From positions 1 to 64,000 of the forward strand of contig NZ_JAUEQY010000021.1 in the NCBI RefSeq assembly GCF_030406325.1: DNA of 64,000 nt, written 5' to 3'. Position 1 is the first letter of the stretch, and each line of letters opens with the position of its first letter. The translations under genes and the position numbers were made by a program. The notes under the pieces were generated by a model. That model saw only the letters and a list, made by a program, of their open reading frames with translations. It searched no databases and was not told the origin of the DNA. This document shows positions 38,639-46,180 of the stretch, one piece after another. Origin of the DNA: Actinomadura sp. DC4. GTDB lineage: Bacteria; Actinomycetota; Actinomycetes; Streptosporangiales; Streptosporangiaceae.

Positions 38639-39778
38639 CTACGCCTGACGGCCCGCCGCCGGACGGGTGAACCCCACAGGGGGATAACCGGGGCCATAGT
38701 GCGCGAACTTCACCACATCGCCGGTATGCGGCGCCTCAATGAAGATCTTCTTCTCGGGGTCGACGACGATGCCGACGTGGCCGGGACCGCTCATGCCCGG
38801 GTGGTAGTCGAAGAACACGAGGTCGCCGGGCTGTTCCTGGCCGGGCACGACCCGCGGGCCGTGCCAGTACTGCGTGTCGGCCGTCCTCGGCAGCGGGATC
38901 CCGGCGTGCAGGTACGCCTGCTGGGCCAGGCTCGAGCAGTCACAGTTCGTCGGCGCGGGGTACATCTTCGGCGCGGTGCACGAGCCGCCGTAGACATAGG
39001 GCGTGCCGAGCTGCGCGTACGCGTAGGCGAGAACCTTCTTGATCAGGTCCGGTGTGTTGGGCGGCAGGTTCGAGATCGGCCCGTCATAGCCCGGGGAGTA
39101 GATCCCTCCGCTGTACGGCGTCGGGTCCTCCTTGTCGACGAGCCGGACGTGCACCAGCCGGCTCACCCTGCCGCGGTCGCCTCCGGGCCATACCTGGACG
39201 CCGTCGCAGCGGAGCCGCATGAGTGCCGGGGACCCCGCCGGATCGCCGGTCCCGGGCAGGAAGTCGTAGGCGCACAGGGGCAGGTCGAGCCGCGCGATCG
39301 CGGTGGCCCGGCCCCGGGCGCCCTTGCCCTTCACCTTCGTCCCGGTACGGCCGGTGCACTCAGGCGCCTTCGGGTCGTCGCTCTTCTCGACGAACTGGCA
39401 TTCCCTCGTGGCGACGTCCGCCTTGGCGGTGTGACCGAGCAAGCCGGTCAGGTGCACCTTCGCGGTGAGCTCGCCGTCGTTGAGGCCGGCGTACTTCCTG
39501 GCCTCCCGCGTCGGTGTGTCCTCGGTGCCCCCGAGGATCCAGTAGCCGACCCCGCCCGGGTCGATGCCGCTGAGCATGAAGTCGACGGCCTGCCTGCGCA
39601 ACGGCGTCTCCGCGCTGAGCGCGGCCGAGTCGGCCGCGGTCTGAGCCTTCGTCCGCAGGTCATTGGCGTGGGCGAGCCGGTTCACGATGAACGTGGCGGC
39701 GACGAGCACCAGCGCCATGCCGATGACGAGAATCGTCGTGGCGGCCCCCCGGTCATCGCCACGGCTGCTCGGTTGCAT
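38639..39778 (-). CDS. TadG-like N-terminus fused to an NlpC/P60 (C40) peptidoglycan hydrolase
   Basis: A 379-residue protein. The first ~50 residues (DDRGAATTILVIGMALVLVA, then FIVNRLAHANDLRTKAQTAADSAALSA) are the TadE/TadG-type N-terminus with a single membrane helix, although the Glu+5 of a cleavable Flp signal is replaced. A ~190-residue extracellular region follows. Residues ~240-375 are an NlpC/P60 domain with the catalytic Cys in CDCSSLAQQAYLHAG, a His in GPGHVGIVVD and a third polar residue in EAPHTGDVV. Such domains cleave stem peptides. It is preceded by the shared Tad promoter element at 39832-39871. The likely role is local wall opening for pilus passage, by inference. Confidence 0.88.
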   Translation of the reverse strand: MQPSSRGDDRGAATTILVIGMALVLVAATFIVNRLAHANDLRTKAQTAADSAALSAETPLRRQAVDFMLSGIDPGGVGYWILGGTEDTPTREARKYAGLNDGELTAKVHLTGLLGHTAKADVATRECQFVEKSDDPKAPECTGRTGTKVKGKGARGRATAIARLDLPLCAYDFLPGTGDPAGSPALMRLRCDGVQVWPGGDRGRVSRLVHVRLVDKEDPTPYSGGIYSPGYDGPISNLPPNTPDLIKKVLAYAYAQLGTPYVYGGSCTAPKMYPAPTNCDCSSLAQQAYLHAGIPLPRTADTQYWHGPRVVPGQEQPGDLVFFDYHPGMSGPGHVGIVVDPEKKIFIEAPHTGDVVKFAHYGPGYPPVGFTRPAAGRQA

Positions 39779-39831
39779 GAACGCGACCTCATATCCGTAC
39801 GAGTGCGACTGCCGTCCTCAGAGAACGACCG

Positions 39832-39871
39832 TAGGGAGATCAGCGGGCGGGTGACAGGGTCCGGGGACCCA
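39832..39871 (-). promoter_or_regulatory. Shared bipartite Tad promoter element, copy A (NlpC/P60 gene)
   Basis: On the minus strand TGGGTCCCCGGACCCT at 39871-39856 is followed after exactly 20 bases by CCTA at 39835-39832. The ATG of the NlpC/P60 gene is 53 bases further. The same arrangement occurs at two other starts in the Tad locus (42879-42918 and 45425-45464). The spacing suggests an activator site or -35 region with its -10. Confidence 0.6.
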
Positions 39872-39896
39872 ATTGGGGGCCCGGTAAGCGCTTCGC

Positions 39897-40448
39897 TCAG
39901 CGCACCGACAGCGAGCGGGCGATCGCGGCGACGAGCGAGGCGTCGTAACGCTCGCGTGCGAACCCGATGCGTACGTCGATGACGGTTCCGTCCTTGAGCT
40001 GCGCGAACCAGTCCACGGTGCGGAGCCGTCTCGGCGCGGCGCCGTACTCCTCGCGCACCTGGTAACCCGTGTGGCCGTTCGTCTCGATGCGCTCCTGACC
40101 GATGAGCTCGAAGCCGCGCTGCGACCGGCTGACGCGCATGAAGTCCGACACCACGCTGTCGAGCAGCCCGGTACCGCCCCAGTGCGTCAAGATGTCGAAC
40201 GTGCCGGCCGGCTCGCCCGCCGCGGCCGTGGTCACCTCGAACAACGATCCCGGGACGACGCGCCGGTCCGCGGCCGGCCTCGACCACGCCTTCGGATATC
40301 CGACCGTGAATCCCTTTCCGGTGTACCTCCGGAGCCCGGAGGCCAACGGGGGCTCGTCCGTGAGCCCGAGGCAGCCGGACGCCATGAGGACGGCCGGCGC
40401 GAGCGCGGCGGCAGCGAGCGCGCGGCGCCCCCCTGTGATCCTGCGCAT
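39897..40448 (-). CDS. Lipoprotein with an LpqN/PsbP-like fold, Tad locus
   Basis: A 183-residue lipoprotein whose signal peptide ends in the lipobox LMASGC. The mature part has the pattern FTVGYPKAWSRP at the start and DASLVAAIARSLSV at the end, with a central Y-x-V-x-E-E-Y strand. That pattern resembles LpqN/PsbP-like lipoproteins, which are surface proteins of unclear function. The lipoprotein two genes upstream has the same layout. It is the last gene of a four-gene run that starts at 42866, 21 bp after the membrane protein gene. Confidence 0.75.
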   Translation of the reverse strand: MRRITGGRRALAAAALAPAVLMASGCLGLTDEPPLASGLRRYTGKGFTVGYPKAWSRPAADRRVVPGSLFEVTTAAAGEPAGTFDILTHWGGTGLLDSVVSDFMRVSRSQRGFELIGQERIETNGHTGYQVREEYGAAPRRLRTVDWFAQLKDGTVIDVRIGFARERYDASLVAAIARSLSVR

Positions 40449-40469
40449 GAGACGGCCGATCGGTCCCGG

Positions 40470-40880
40470 TCAGCCCGGGTAGGGATACGCCAGCGCCTCC
40501 TCGCGCCGGGCGAACAGGCCGATGACCAGCAGGCCGGCCGCGATCCCGAGCACGCCGTCGCCGAGGTAGAGCAGCGCGGGGAGCGCCGAGGTGGCGCCGG
40601 CCACGCCGATCAGCGTGCCCGTGAGGACCGCCAGACCGGGTACGGGCAGCGTGGCCAGAAGGCTCCGTCGCGCCGGCGACGACCGCCCGCGCAGCGCGCC
40701 CGCGGCCACGACCATGACCGCGCTGGTGACGAACCACGGAAGATGGATGCGGAGCGCCTGGTCGGTCATTGGCATCGACGCGCCGGCCACGACGCGGGGC
40801 GTCAGCCGGATCATCACCGCGATCCCGGCGAGAAGCACGAGAAGGGCGCCGCCCCAGGCACGCAGCAGACCCGGCATCAT
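40470..40880 (-). CDS. Small multi-pass membrane protein, Tad locus
   Basis: A 136-residue protein with four predicted membrane helices (GGALLVLLAGIAVMIRL, LPWFVTSAVMVVAAGAL, VPGLAVLTGTLIGVAG, YLGDGVLGIAAGLLVIGLF). The ATG at 40880 overlaps the stop of the preceding lipoprotein gene (ATGA), so it is cotranslated. I do not recognise the family. A role in anchoring the lipoprotein or pilus parts is possible, by position only. Confidence 0.7.
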   Translation of the reverse strand: MMPGLLRAWGGALLVLLAGIAVMIRLTPRVVAGASMPMTDQALRIHLPWFVTSAVMVVAAGALRGRSSPARRSLLATLPVPGLAVLTGTLIGVAGATSALPALLYLGDGVLGIAAGLLVIGLFARREEALAYPYPG

Positions 40881-41422
40881 CCGTTCACCTCGATCGAACC
40901 GACGATGTGGTCGACCGTCCTCTTGTCCAGACCTCCGCGCCGCCAGATCACCCGTACGGCGTGGATCTGCGCGTCCGGCGCGAGGATGGCGACGTCGACG
41001 GCCTGGCACGGCCCCTTCTTCACATCGGTGAAGGTGTAGTCGACGCGGGTGGCCGCCTTCGCGCCCTTGACGTCGACCGGCCCGGTGTGGGTCCGGTGGT
41101 AGCCGGTGGTGTTCATCTGAGGCCCGGCCTCGACCGTGTCGACCAGGATGTCCTTGCTTCCCTTGCTGGCCCCGGCGAGGAGGTTCTCCAGGACGTCCAC
41201 CTCGGCGCCCTGGTCCGGCGACGACGCCGTCGCGGTCATGGTCTTCGACGGCGCGGAACCGGCCGTCCAGTTCGCCGGGCGGGCGACCGAGACGTTCGTG
41301 CCCTTCGCCCTGGCGAAGCCCGGCGGCGTGCCGCCCGTCGGGTCTGCCGACGAGCACGAGGAGCACGCCGCCGCGAGCAGCGTTCCGGCGAGGAAAGCCT
41401 GGCACAGTTCGATCCGGCGCAT
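40877..41422 (-). CDS. Lipoprotein, Tad locus
   Basis: A 181-residue lipoprotein that starts at the ATG at 41422 after GGAGG. The signal peptide ends in LLAAACSS (lipobox with Cys20) and is followed by a Ser/Gly/Thr linker. The mature domain has VSVARPANWTAG near its start and RTVDHIVGSIEV at its end, the same frame of motifs as the lipoprotein at 39897-40448, so the two are probably distant paralogues of the LpqN/PsbP-like type. It is 10 bp downstream of the large Flp-signal gene. Confidence 0.75.
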   Translation of the reverse strand: MRRIELCQAFLAGTLLAAACSSCSSADPTGGTPPGFARAKGTNVSVARPANWTAGSAPSKTMTATASSPDQGAEVDVLENLLAGASKGSKDILVDTVEAGPQMNTTGYHRTHTGPVDVKGAKAATRVDYTFTDVKKGPCQAVDVAILAPDAQIHAVRVIWRRGGLDKRTVDHIVGSIEVNG

Positions 41423-41432
41423 GATGCCTCCT

Positions 41433-42866
41433 TCAGCTCGCACCGGCGCATTCCGGCCACTGGACGAAATTGCGCTGACCGTTCTGGGGCCCCTCGAGAT
41501 ATTCGGAGGCCACCAAGTGCGTCCTGTCGTGCTCGTACCCGGCATCGATCCCGAAGGTGAAACCCTCGCCGGCCTCCAGGCCGATCCCGTACTCGTCGAC
41601 GTCGCCCGCATAGGTGTTGCGGGTGACCACACCCTGCTCGTAGATCAGTTTGTCGAAGGGGCTCGCCCCCGGCCCGGGATCCCGGGTGGAGTAGCCTCCG
41701 CTCGGATCGAACGCGTTCCGCACCGTCTGCAGGGGCATCAGGAAGGCGTTGTCGAGAATCCACTGGTCGCCGATGGCCCGAGTGGAATCGTCGAAGCCGA
41801 CCGTCGTGGTCGTGGTGGTCACCTTCTTTTCCGAGTTCTTTTCCGAGCCCTTCTTCTTACCCGGCACCTTGTAGCCCTCGCTGCCGGACTCCTCGTGCGT
41901 CGTGACCCAGGTGATGCTCACCAGCTTGCCGTCCTTGTCGCGGGTCACCTTCGTCTGACCGACATAGGACACGGAGCCGGACGGGCCGTACCCGAGCGCC
42001 TTCCCGCCTCCCTTCACGCTCCCCTGGACGGTGAAGACGACCGATGTACGGGGATAGGACGGGTCCGACGGATTGGTGGGATTGTGATCATCCTTGATGA
42101 TCGAAACCCCGTCTCCGATCTTGCCTTCCACCTCGACGCCGGTCCCGATGTCCGTGACGGACTTCTCGCCGTTCTCACCCGTCTGGAACTTGCCGAACTT
42201 GGCCCCGAAGCTGGCGAGGCCCTCGACGTTCACGTCCCACTGCCGGCTGTCCGGATCACGTGTGCTCGGCTTCCATCCGGTGATCTTGTCAACGCCCCAC
42301 ACGAGCGGGCTCAGACGCTCGGCCTCGCGCCGTCCCCAGTCCAGCTTCATCTTGCCGACGAAGTCGTCGGCGTCCTTCGCATTCGCGAACGACCAGGTGT
42401 CGCCGTACTTGAGCCCGACCGCGCCTTCGACGTTGCCACCCGCGTGCAGGCCGTAGTCCTTTCCCCCGACGTTGAACTTCAGGCCCTCCTTGCCCACCAC
42501 ACCGAGCCGGTAGTCGACCGGAACGACCATGACCTTCACGCGGCCGTCCGCGGTCGTGATGCGCAGCAGCTGGAAGTTCTCCCCGACCTTGACACTGAAG
42601 ACGGTGACGGACCCGCCGATCTTGCTGGAGTCCTGTCCGGTCACGCAGGCGGCCGTCGGGGGTTTGTAGGTGAACGGCTTACGCTCACAATCTCCGGTGC
42701 CGCCGCTGACCGCGTTGAAGATCTTGCAGAGGGCGACCTTCGCCTCGTCTCCCACCGGATTGGGGATGACCAGGGTGGCCGCGGCGACGATCAATGCCAC
42801 GATCAGCAGCAGCGCCACGTACTCGATCGTCGAGGCGCCGCGGTCCGTCCTCCGCCGCTCACACAT
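41433..42866 (-). CDS. Large surface protein with a Flp-type prepilin signal
   Basis: A 477-residue protein from the ATG at 42866. The N-terminus MCERRRTDRG-ASTIEYVALLL is a textbook type IVb/Flp prepilin signal: Gly10 at the cleavage site, Glu at +5 and Tyr at +6, then a hydrophobic helix. It is followed by ~430 residues of mostly beta and Gly/Lys-rich sequence (GGKDYGLHAGGNVEGAVGL; a Lys/Ser/Thr stretch around KKGSEKNSEKKVTTTTTT). Flp pilins are normally 50-80 residues, so this is far too large to be the main pilin. It could be a tip adhesin or minor pilin. I do not recognise the extracellular part. Confidence 0.8.
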   Translation of the reverse strand: MCERRRTDRGASTIEYVALLLIVALIVAAATLVIPNPVGDEAKVALCKIFNAVSGGTGDCERKPFTYKPPTAACVTGQDSSKIGGSVTVFSVKVGENFQLLRITTADGRVKVMVVPVDYRLGVVGKEGLKFNVGGKDYGLHAGGNVEGAVGLKYGDTWSFANAKDADDFVGKMKLDWGRREAERLSPLVWGVDKITGWKPSTRDPDSRQWDVNVEGLASFGAKFGKFQTGENGEKSVTDIGTGVEVEGKIGDGVSIIKDDHNPTNPSDPSYPRTSVVFTVQGSVKGGGKALGYGPSGSVSYVGQTKVTRDKDGKLVSITWVTTHEESGSEGYKVPGKKKGSEKNSEKKVTTTTTTVGFDDSTRAIGDQWILDNAFLMPLQTVRNAFDPSGGYSTRDPGPGASPFDKLIYEQGVVTRNTYAGDVDEYGIGLEAGEGFTFGIDAGYEHDRTHLVASEYLEGPQNGQRNFVQWPECAGAS

Positions 42867-42878
42867 GACAGGCGACGC

Positions 42879-42918
42879 TACGAAAACACGAGCCGGGCTC
42901 CCAGGGCCCCGGGACCCA
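42879..42918 (-). promoter_or_regulatory. Shared bipartite Tad promoter element, copy B (large Flp-signal gene)
   Basis: On the minus strand TGGGTCCCGGGGCCCT at 42918-42903 is followed after exactly 20 bases by CGTA at 42882-42879. Only 12 bases separate CGTA from the ATG at 42866, so a leaderless or very short-leader mRNA is predicted. A related GGGCCTGGGACC sequence lies further upstream near 42939-42950. Confidence 0.6.
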
Positions 42919-43008
42919 TTGTCGGGCCCATGTTCACCGGGCCTGGGACCGGTGCTTGCAAATGCGGGCCACCGGTGGTGAATATGAAGGCCGGCGGAGG
43001 TGATCAGG

Positions 43009-43425
43009 ATGGTGCTGCCCTTAATCCTCTTGGGCGCTCTCGGCGCGCTCTCCCTCTTCGGCGGGGCGCGAACCCTGCGGGAGGCCCGCGGTTTCCGTTC
43101 CCGGGCCCGGCGCACATCCGGAATAATCCTTGGAATCCACACGGACCGGCACAATGATCAGCAGACGACCTATCCGGTCCTTCGCTTTCACACGATCGAG
43201 GGCGCCGAAGTCGAGACGACCTCCAACGTCAACGAGGGACCGTTCTACCTGACGCGAATGCGCGGGCGTCAGGTGCCGGTGTTGTACGACCCGGCCGATC
43301 CGCGAAAGGCGTGCATCGACGGCCGCTCGGGACGGGGTCAGGTACGCAGCGGATACGGCATCATCGGGCTGGGGGTCGTCTTCCTGCTGGCCGCGACCGG
43401 TTATGTCGTGTTCACGTTCTTGTGA
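43009..43425 (+). CDS. DUF3592-type membrane protein
   Basis: A 138-residue protein with an N-terminal and a C-terminal membrane helix and a central small beta domain (YPVLRFHTIEGAEVETTSNV; VPVLYDPADPRKACID). This is the pattern of DUF3592 proteins. The ATG at 43009 lies eight bases after GGAGG, and a GTG three codons earlier is inside that site. It is the only plus-strand gene inside the Tad locus, divergent from the large Flp-signal gene. Its function is unknown. Confidence 0.8.
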   Translation: MVLPLILLGALGALSLFGGARTLREARGFRSRARRTSGIILGIHTDRHNDQQTTYPVLRFHTIEGAEVETTSNVNEGPFYLTRMRGRQVPVLYDPADPRKACIDGRSGRGQVRSGYGIIGLGVVFLLAATGYVVFTFL

Positions 43426-43451
43426 TCCGGCGCACCGGCGGACACGGCGGC

Positions 43452-45041
43452 CTATCCGACGGTGACGTTCCCGGCGGGAAGGGTCAGCGTGTCCCAGGAG
43501 AACTGGACGTCGACCGCGCGCACGCTCGCCGGCACCTTGTAGACGTCGACGAAGGTCGCGCCGGCGCCCGGCGCGACGGCCTGGGTGCCGTGCAGGTCCT
43601 GCCGCAGTGAACTGCACACGCACGCGCCCGCGCCGTCGCGTGAGGGCCAGTAACGCGTCCTGCCGGCCCGGTCGAGCAAGCTGACCCCGGAGGTGTTGAT
43701 GCCGTCGGTGTACTCCAGGGAGGCCCACTTGTCGAGCCGCGACTGGATGGGCTGTTCGGCGCCGCCGACGCCCGTGGCGGTCCAGACGAGCGTCACCAGG
43801 CCGCTCGGATCGCGGTGCAGTTCGTTGATGTCGAAGCGGATGTTGCCGGCCTCCTCCTCGACGTCGATGCCGGTGTGGACGCGCGGTCGCAGTGTCGCGA
43901 GGACGGGGAGTCTCGCGCCGGGTGTCCAGGGCGCCGGCGGGCCGGCGGTCGCCGCGGGCGGCCGGGCCTGCGGCACGGGCTTGGCGAAGGTGATGGTGAC
44001 GCGCCGGTTCCGCTTGCGGCCGGCCTCGTCGTCGTTCTTGGCGATGGGGTGCTGTGAGCCGTGCCCGGCCGACCGGTAGGTGATCCCCCTACGGGTGACC
44101 ATGGCGGTGAACGCGGTCTGGACGGCCTGGGCCCGCCGTTCCGACAGCGGCTGGTTGACCGCGTCGTCACCGCTGTCGTCGGTGTAGCCGTCGATCCTGA
44201 CCAGGTCGCCCTTTGACGCGTCGATCTGGCGGGCGACATTCCCCAGCACCGCCCGGGCCTTGGACGTCAGGTCGGCCTTGTCGTAGGCGAACAGCACGTC
44301 GGCCGACAGGCGTACGGTCCGGTTGTCGCCGTCCTCGTCGACGGCCTCGTCCGCGGACTCACTCGAGTCGATGAGCGGGCGGATCGTCGGCCGCCCTAAC
44401 GCCGCCTTGGCGGGGTCGAGGCTCTGGTCCGGCGCCGGTGGCGCCTGTCCCTTCCTGATCTCCGCGTCCGCGAACGGGAGGGCCCGGGGCACCCACACGG
44501 TGACGCGGTTCGTCTGGGGAGGCGGCGCCGGGAACACCGCGTAGACGTCCAGGGCCTGGCCGGCGGCCAGGTCGCCGGTGCTGTCGCTGCACAGGCAGAC
44601 GCCGGTGCCGGTCGTGAGCGGGTAGTAGGCCTTGTCGGCCGCGCCGTCCAGCAGGGCGATACCGCCGGCTCCGCGCTCCTCCGCGCCCTTCTTCGGAGCC
44701 GAATCACTCAGCACCCCGGCCATCCCGATCGACTCCCGGCCGTCGTTGACGACCCGCAGCCGTGCCGTGACGGTGTTGTTCGCGGTGCGTCTCAGCGCGA
44801 TCAGGTCGACGTGCGCCGGCCCCTCGTCCAGCGCCATGGGCTCGGCCGCGATCGCCTTCTCGTTCGCGGCCTTCCCGCCGCCTGCCGTAGTGCTCTTTCC
44901 GCCGTCCGGCTTCTTGCCGCCGCTGCAACCGGCCAGCGCCAGCACAGACGCCAGCATGGCCGCGCAGAGGCGCGTGAGAGGTGTGTCGGCCGAGAACCGC
45001 ACCCTGCCGGGGACGGGTCCTTCTGCATGCGTCTGCATCAT
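43452..45041 (-). CDS. OmpA-domain lipoprotein with two flanking homologous domains, Tad locus
   Basis: A 529-residue lipoprotein (lipobox LALAGCSG). Residues ~245-355 are an OmpA-like peptidoglycan-binding domain with LSADVLFAYDKADL, NQPLSERRAQAV and RNRRVTITFAKP. The regions before (~70-215) and after (~385-529) it look homologous to each other: each has a LLD start (IALLDGAADKAYYPL; VSLLDRAGRTRYWPS), a C-x-C-S motif (GVCLCS; GACVCSS) and a DVY strand (LDVYAVFPAP; VDVYKVPASV). This gives a beta-OmpA-beta arrangement. The protein probably anchors the Tad machine to the wall. OmpA proteins are recurrent in actinobacterial tad loci. Confidence 0.88.
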   Translation of the reverse strand: MMQTHAEGPVPGRVRFSADTPLTRLCAAMLASVLALAGCSGGKKPDGGKSTTAGGGKAANEKAIAAEPMALDEGPAHVDLIALRRTANNTVTARLRVVNDGRESIGMAGVLSDSAPKKGAEERGAGGIALLDGAADKAYYPLTTGTGVCLCSDSTGDLAAGQALDVYAVFPAPPPQTNRVTVWVPRALPFADAEIRKGQAPPAPDQSLDPAKAALGRPTIRPLIDSSESADEAVDEDGDNRTVRLSADVLFAYDKADLTSKARAVLGNVARQIDASKGDLVRIDGYTDDSGDDAVNQPLSERRAQAVQTAFTAMVTRRGITYRSAGHGSQHPIAKNDDEAGRKRNRRVTITFAKPVPQARPPAATAGPPAPWTPGARLPVLATLRPRVHTGIDVEEEAGNIRFDINELHRDPSGLVTLVWTATGVGGAEQPIQSRLDKWASLEYTDGINTSGVSLLDRAGRTRYWPSRDGAGACVCSSLRQDLHGTQAVAPGAGATFVDVYKVPASVRAVDVQFSWDTLTLPAGNVTVG

Positions 45042-45083
45042 TGCCTTTCGTCACTGGCCCACCGGCGGACAGCGGACAGAAAA

Positions 45084-45129
45084 GCGCGATGGTGGAGACA
45101 GCCGGACTCGGCTCTCTCCACCATCGCGC
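45084..45129 (-). terminator. Strong terminator downstream of the Flp pilin gene
   Basis: GCGCGATGGTGGAGA at 45084-45098 pairs perfectly with TCTCCACCATCGCGC at 45115-45129, with a further AGCCG/CGGCT stem inside. Read on the minus strand it lies 16 bases after the pilin stop and is followed by TTTCTG. It should let the pilin be made in excess over the OmpA lipoprotein encoded downstream. Confidence 0.88.
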
Positions 45130-45145
45130 CGGTGGTCTCTTGCCT

Positions 45146-45373
45146 TTACTTCCCGAAGATCTTGTTGAGGGCGTCTCCCGCCTTGTTCTTGACGCGCTCG
45201 TCGATTTTCGCCGCGTGGATGGCGGCGACGATCAGGGCGACAACGAACAGCAGCGCGACGTACTCGATGATGCTGGCACCGCGGTCCTCGCCGGCGTAAC
45301 GCCTGCGCACGCTCTCGGCCTTGCCCTGGACGAAGGTGGCGAGTGTCACATAAAGCGGAATCATGCGGTTCAT
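45146..45373 (-). CDS. flp: Flp-family type IVb pilin
   Basis: A 75-residue protein from the ATG at 45373, preceded by AAGGA. The prepilin signal has an unusually long 32-residue leader that ends EDRG, then ASIIEYVALLFVVALIVA: cleavage after Gly32, Glu at +5 and Tyr at +6, and a hydrophobic assembly helix. The mature pilin would be 43 residues, ending in a short Lys/Asn-rich amphipathic tail. It has its own copy of the Tad promoter element and its own terminator, in keeping with its being the major structural subunit. Confidence 0.88.
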   Translation of the reverse strand: MNRMIPLYVTLATFVQGKAESVRRRYAGEDRGASIIEYVALLFVVALIVAAIHAAKIDERVKNKAGDALNKIFGK

Positions 45374-45424
45374 TTCCTTGGCCTTCCGTCCCCGTTTTCC
45401 GTACCGCCTTTTCAATAAGGAAGG

Positions 45425-45464
45425 TACGGATCGGCCGACGTCGTTCCCAGGGCCCGGTGACCCA
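45425..45464 (-). promoter_or_regulatory. Shared bipartite Tad promoter element, copy C (Flp pilin)
   Basis: On the minus strand TGGGTCACCGGGCCCT at 45464-45449 is followed after exactly 20 bases by CGTA at 45428-45425, and the pilin ATG is 51 bases further. A related TGGGCCCTGAGTCCCA lies just upstream near 45494-45509 and may be a second binding site. Compare the copies at 39832 and 42879. Confidence 0.62.
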
Positions 45465-45523
45465 CTTTCCACCAGGGCGGGGGCCCATCCCCGGCTGGGC
45501 CCTGAGTCCCAGGAGGCTCCCGG

Positions 45524-46180
45524 TCACTGCCAATCCTCCTGCCGTGTTCCCGAGCCGAGCCACAGCGCGATCGCGGCCGCGCGAGTGGTCACTCCGAGCT
45601 TGGCGTAGATGTGATTGACGTGATTCTTGATCGTCTTTTCGGCGAGGAAAAGGCGTGCGGCGATGGTGCCGTTCGAACACCCCCGCGCGACGAGTTCCAT
45701 GACCTCCGTCTCCCGGGCCGAGAGGCCGAAGCGGGCGCCCGACGGCTGTGGCGGCGCGGTCGCCTGGTCCCGTACCGCGCCGACGAGCACGGCCGCCGCG
45801 GCCGGGGAGAGCGGGTTGGCTCCGCGCGCGACCTCGTGCACGGCCTCGAGCAGTTCTTCGGGGGTGAAGGTGCCGTGCACCAGATAGCCGGCGGCGCCGT
45901 TCCCGATGGCGGCGCGGATGGTCTCCGGCGTGTCCGTGTAGGTCAGCATGAGCACCCGTGTCGTCCTCGCGATCTCCCGCGCCGCCGTCACACCGTCCAT
46001 CAACGGCATCCGCACGTCAAGCAGCACGAGGTGGGGGCGCAGCCGTTCGGCGAGTACGACGGCCCTCTCCCCGTCGCGCGCCTCTCCGACCACCTCGACT
46101 CCCCCGGCCTCCAGCAACGAGACCAGGCCGGAGCGTACGACCGCGTTGTCGTCGGCGACCACCACCCGGAGGGTCTCCAC
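45524..46180 (-). CDS. NarL/LuxR-type response regulator in the Tad operon
   Basis: A 218-residue response regulator. The receiver domain has the acidic pair in VVVADDNAVVR, the phospho-acceptor Asp in HLVLLDVRMPLMDG and the conserved Thr/Lys region. The C-terminal LuxR helix-turn-helix reads LSARETEVMELVARGCSNG through EKTIKNHVNHIYAKLGV. It starts at a GTG directly after the kinase stop (TGAGTG), so the pair is co-expressed. The nearest downstream promoter is that of the Flp pilin, which carries the shared element; this regulator is the obvious candidate to bind it, by inference. Confidence 0.93.
   Translation of the reverse strand: METLRVVVADDNAVVRSGLVSLLEAGGVEVVGEARDGERAVVLAERLRPHLVLLDVRMPLMDGVTAAREIARTTRVLMLTYTDTPETIRAAIGNGAAGYLVHGTFTPEELLEAVHEVARGANPLSPAAAAVLVGAVRDQATAPPQPSGARFGLSARETEVMELVARGCSNGTIAARLFLAEKTIKNHVNHIYAKLGVTTRAAAIALWLGSGTRQEDWQ

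Noticed and set aside
36541-38697. 718-codon minus-strand frame opposite the chitinase
   Set aside because: Antisense shadow of a well-conserved signal peptide-CBM2-FnIII-GH18 gene, with no family similarity of its own.
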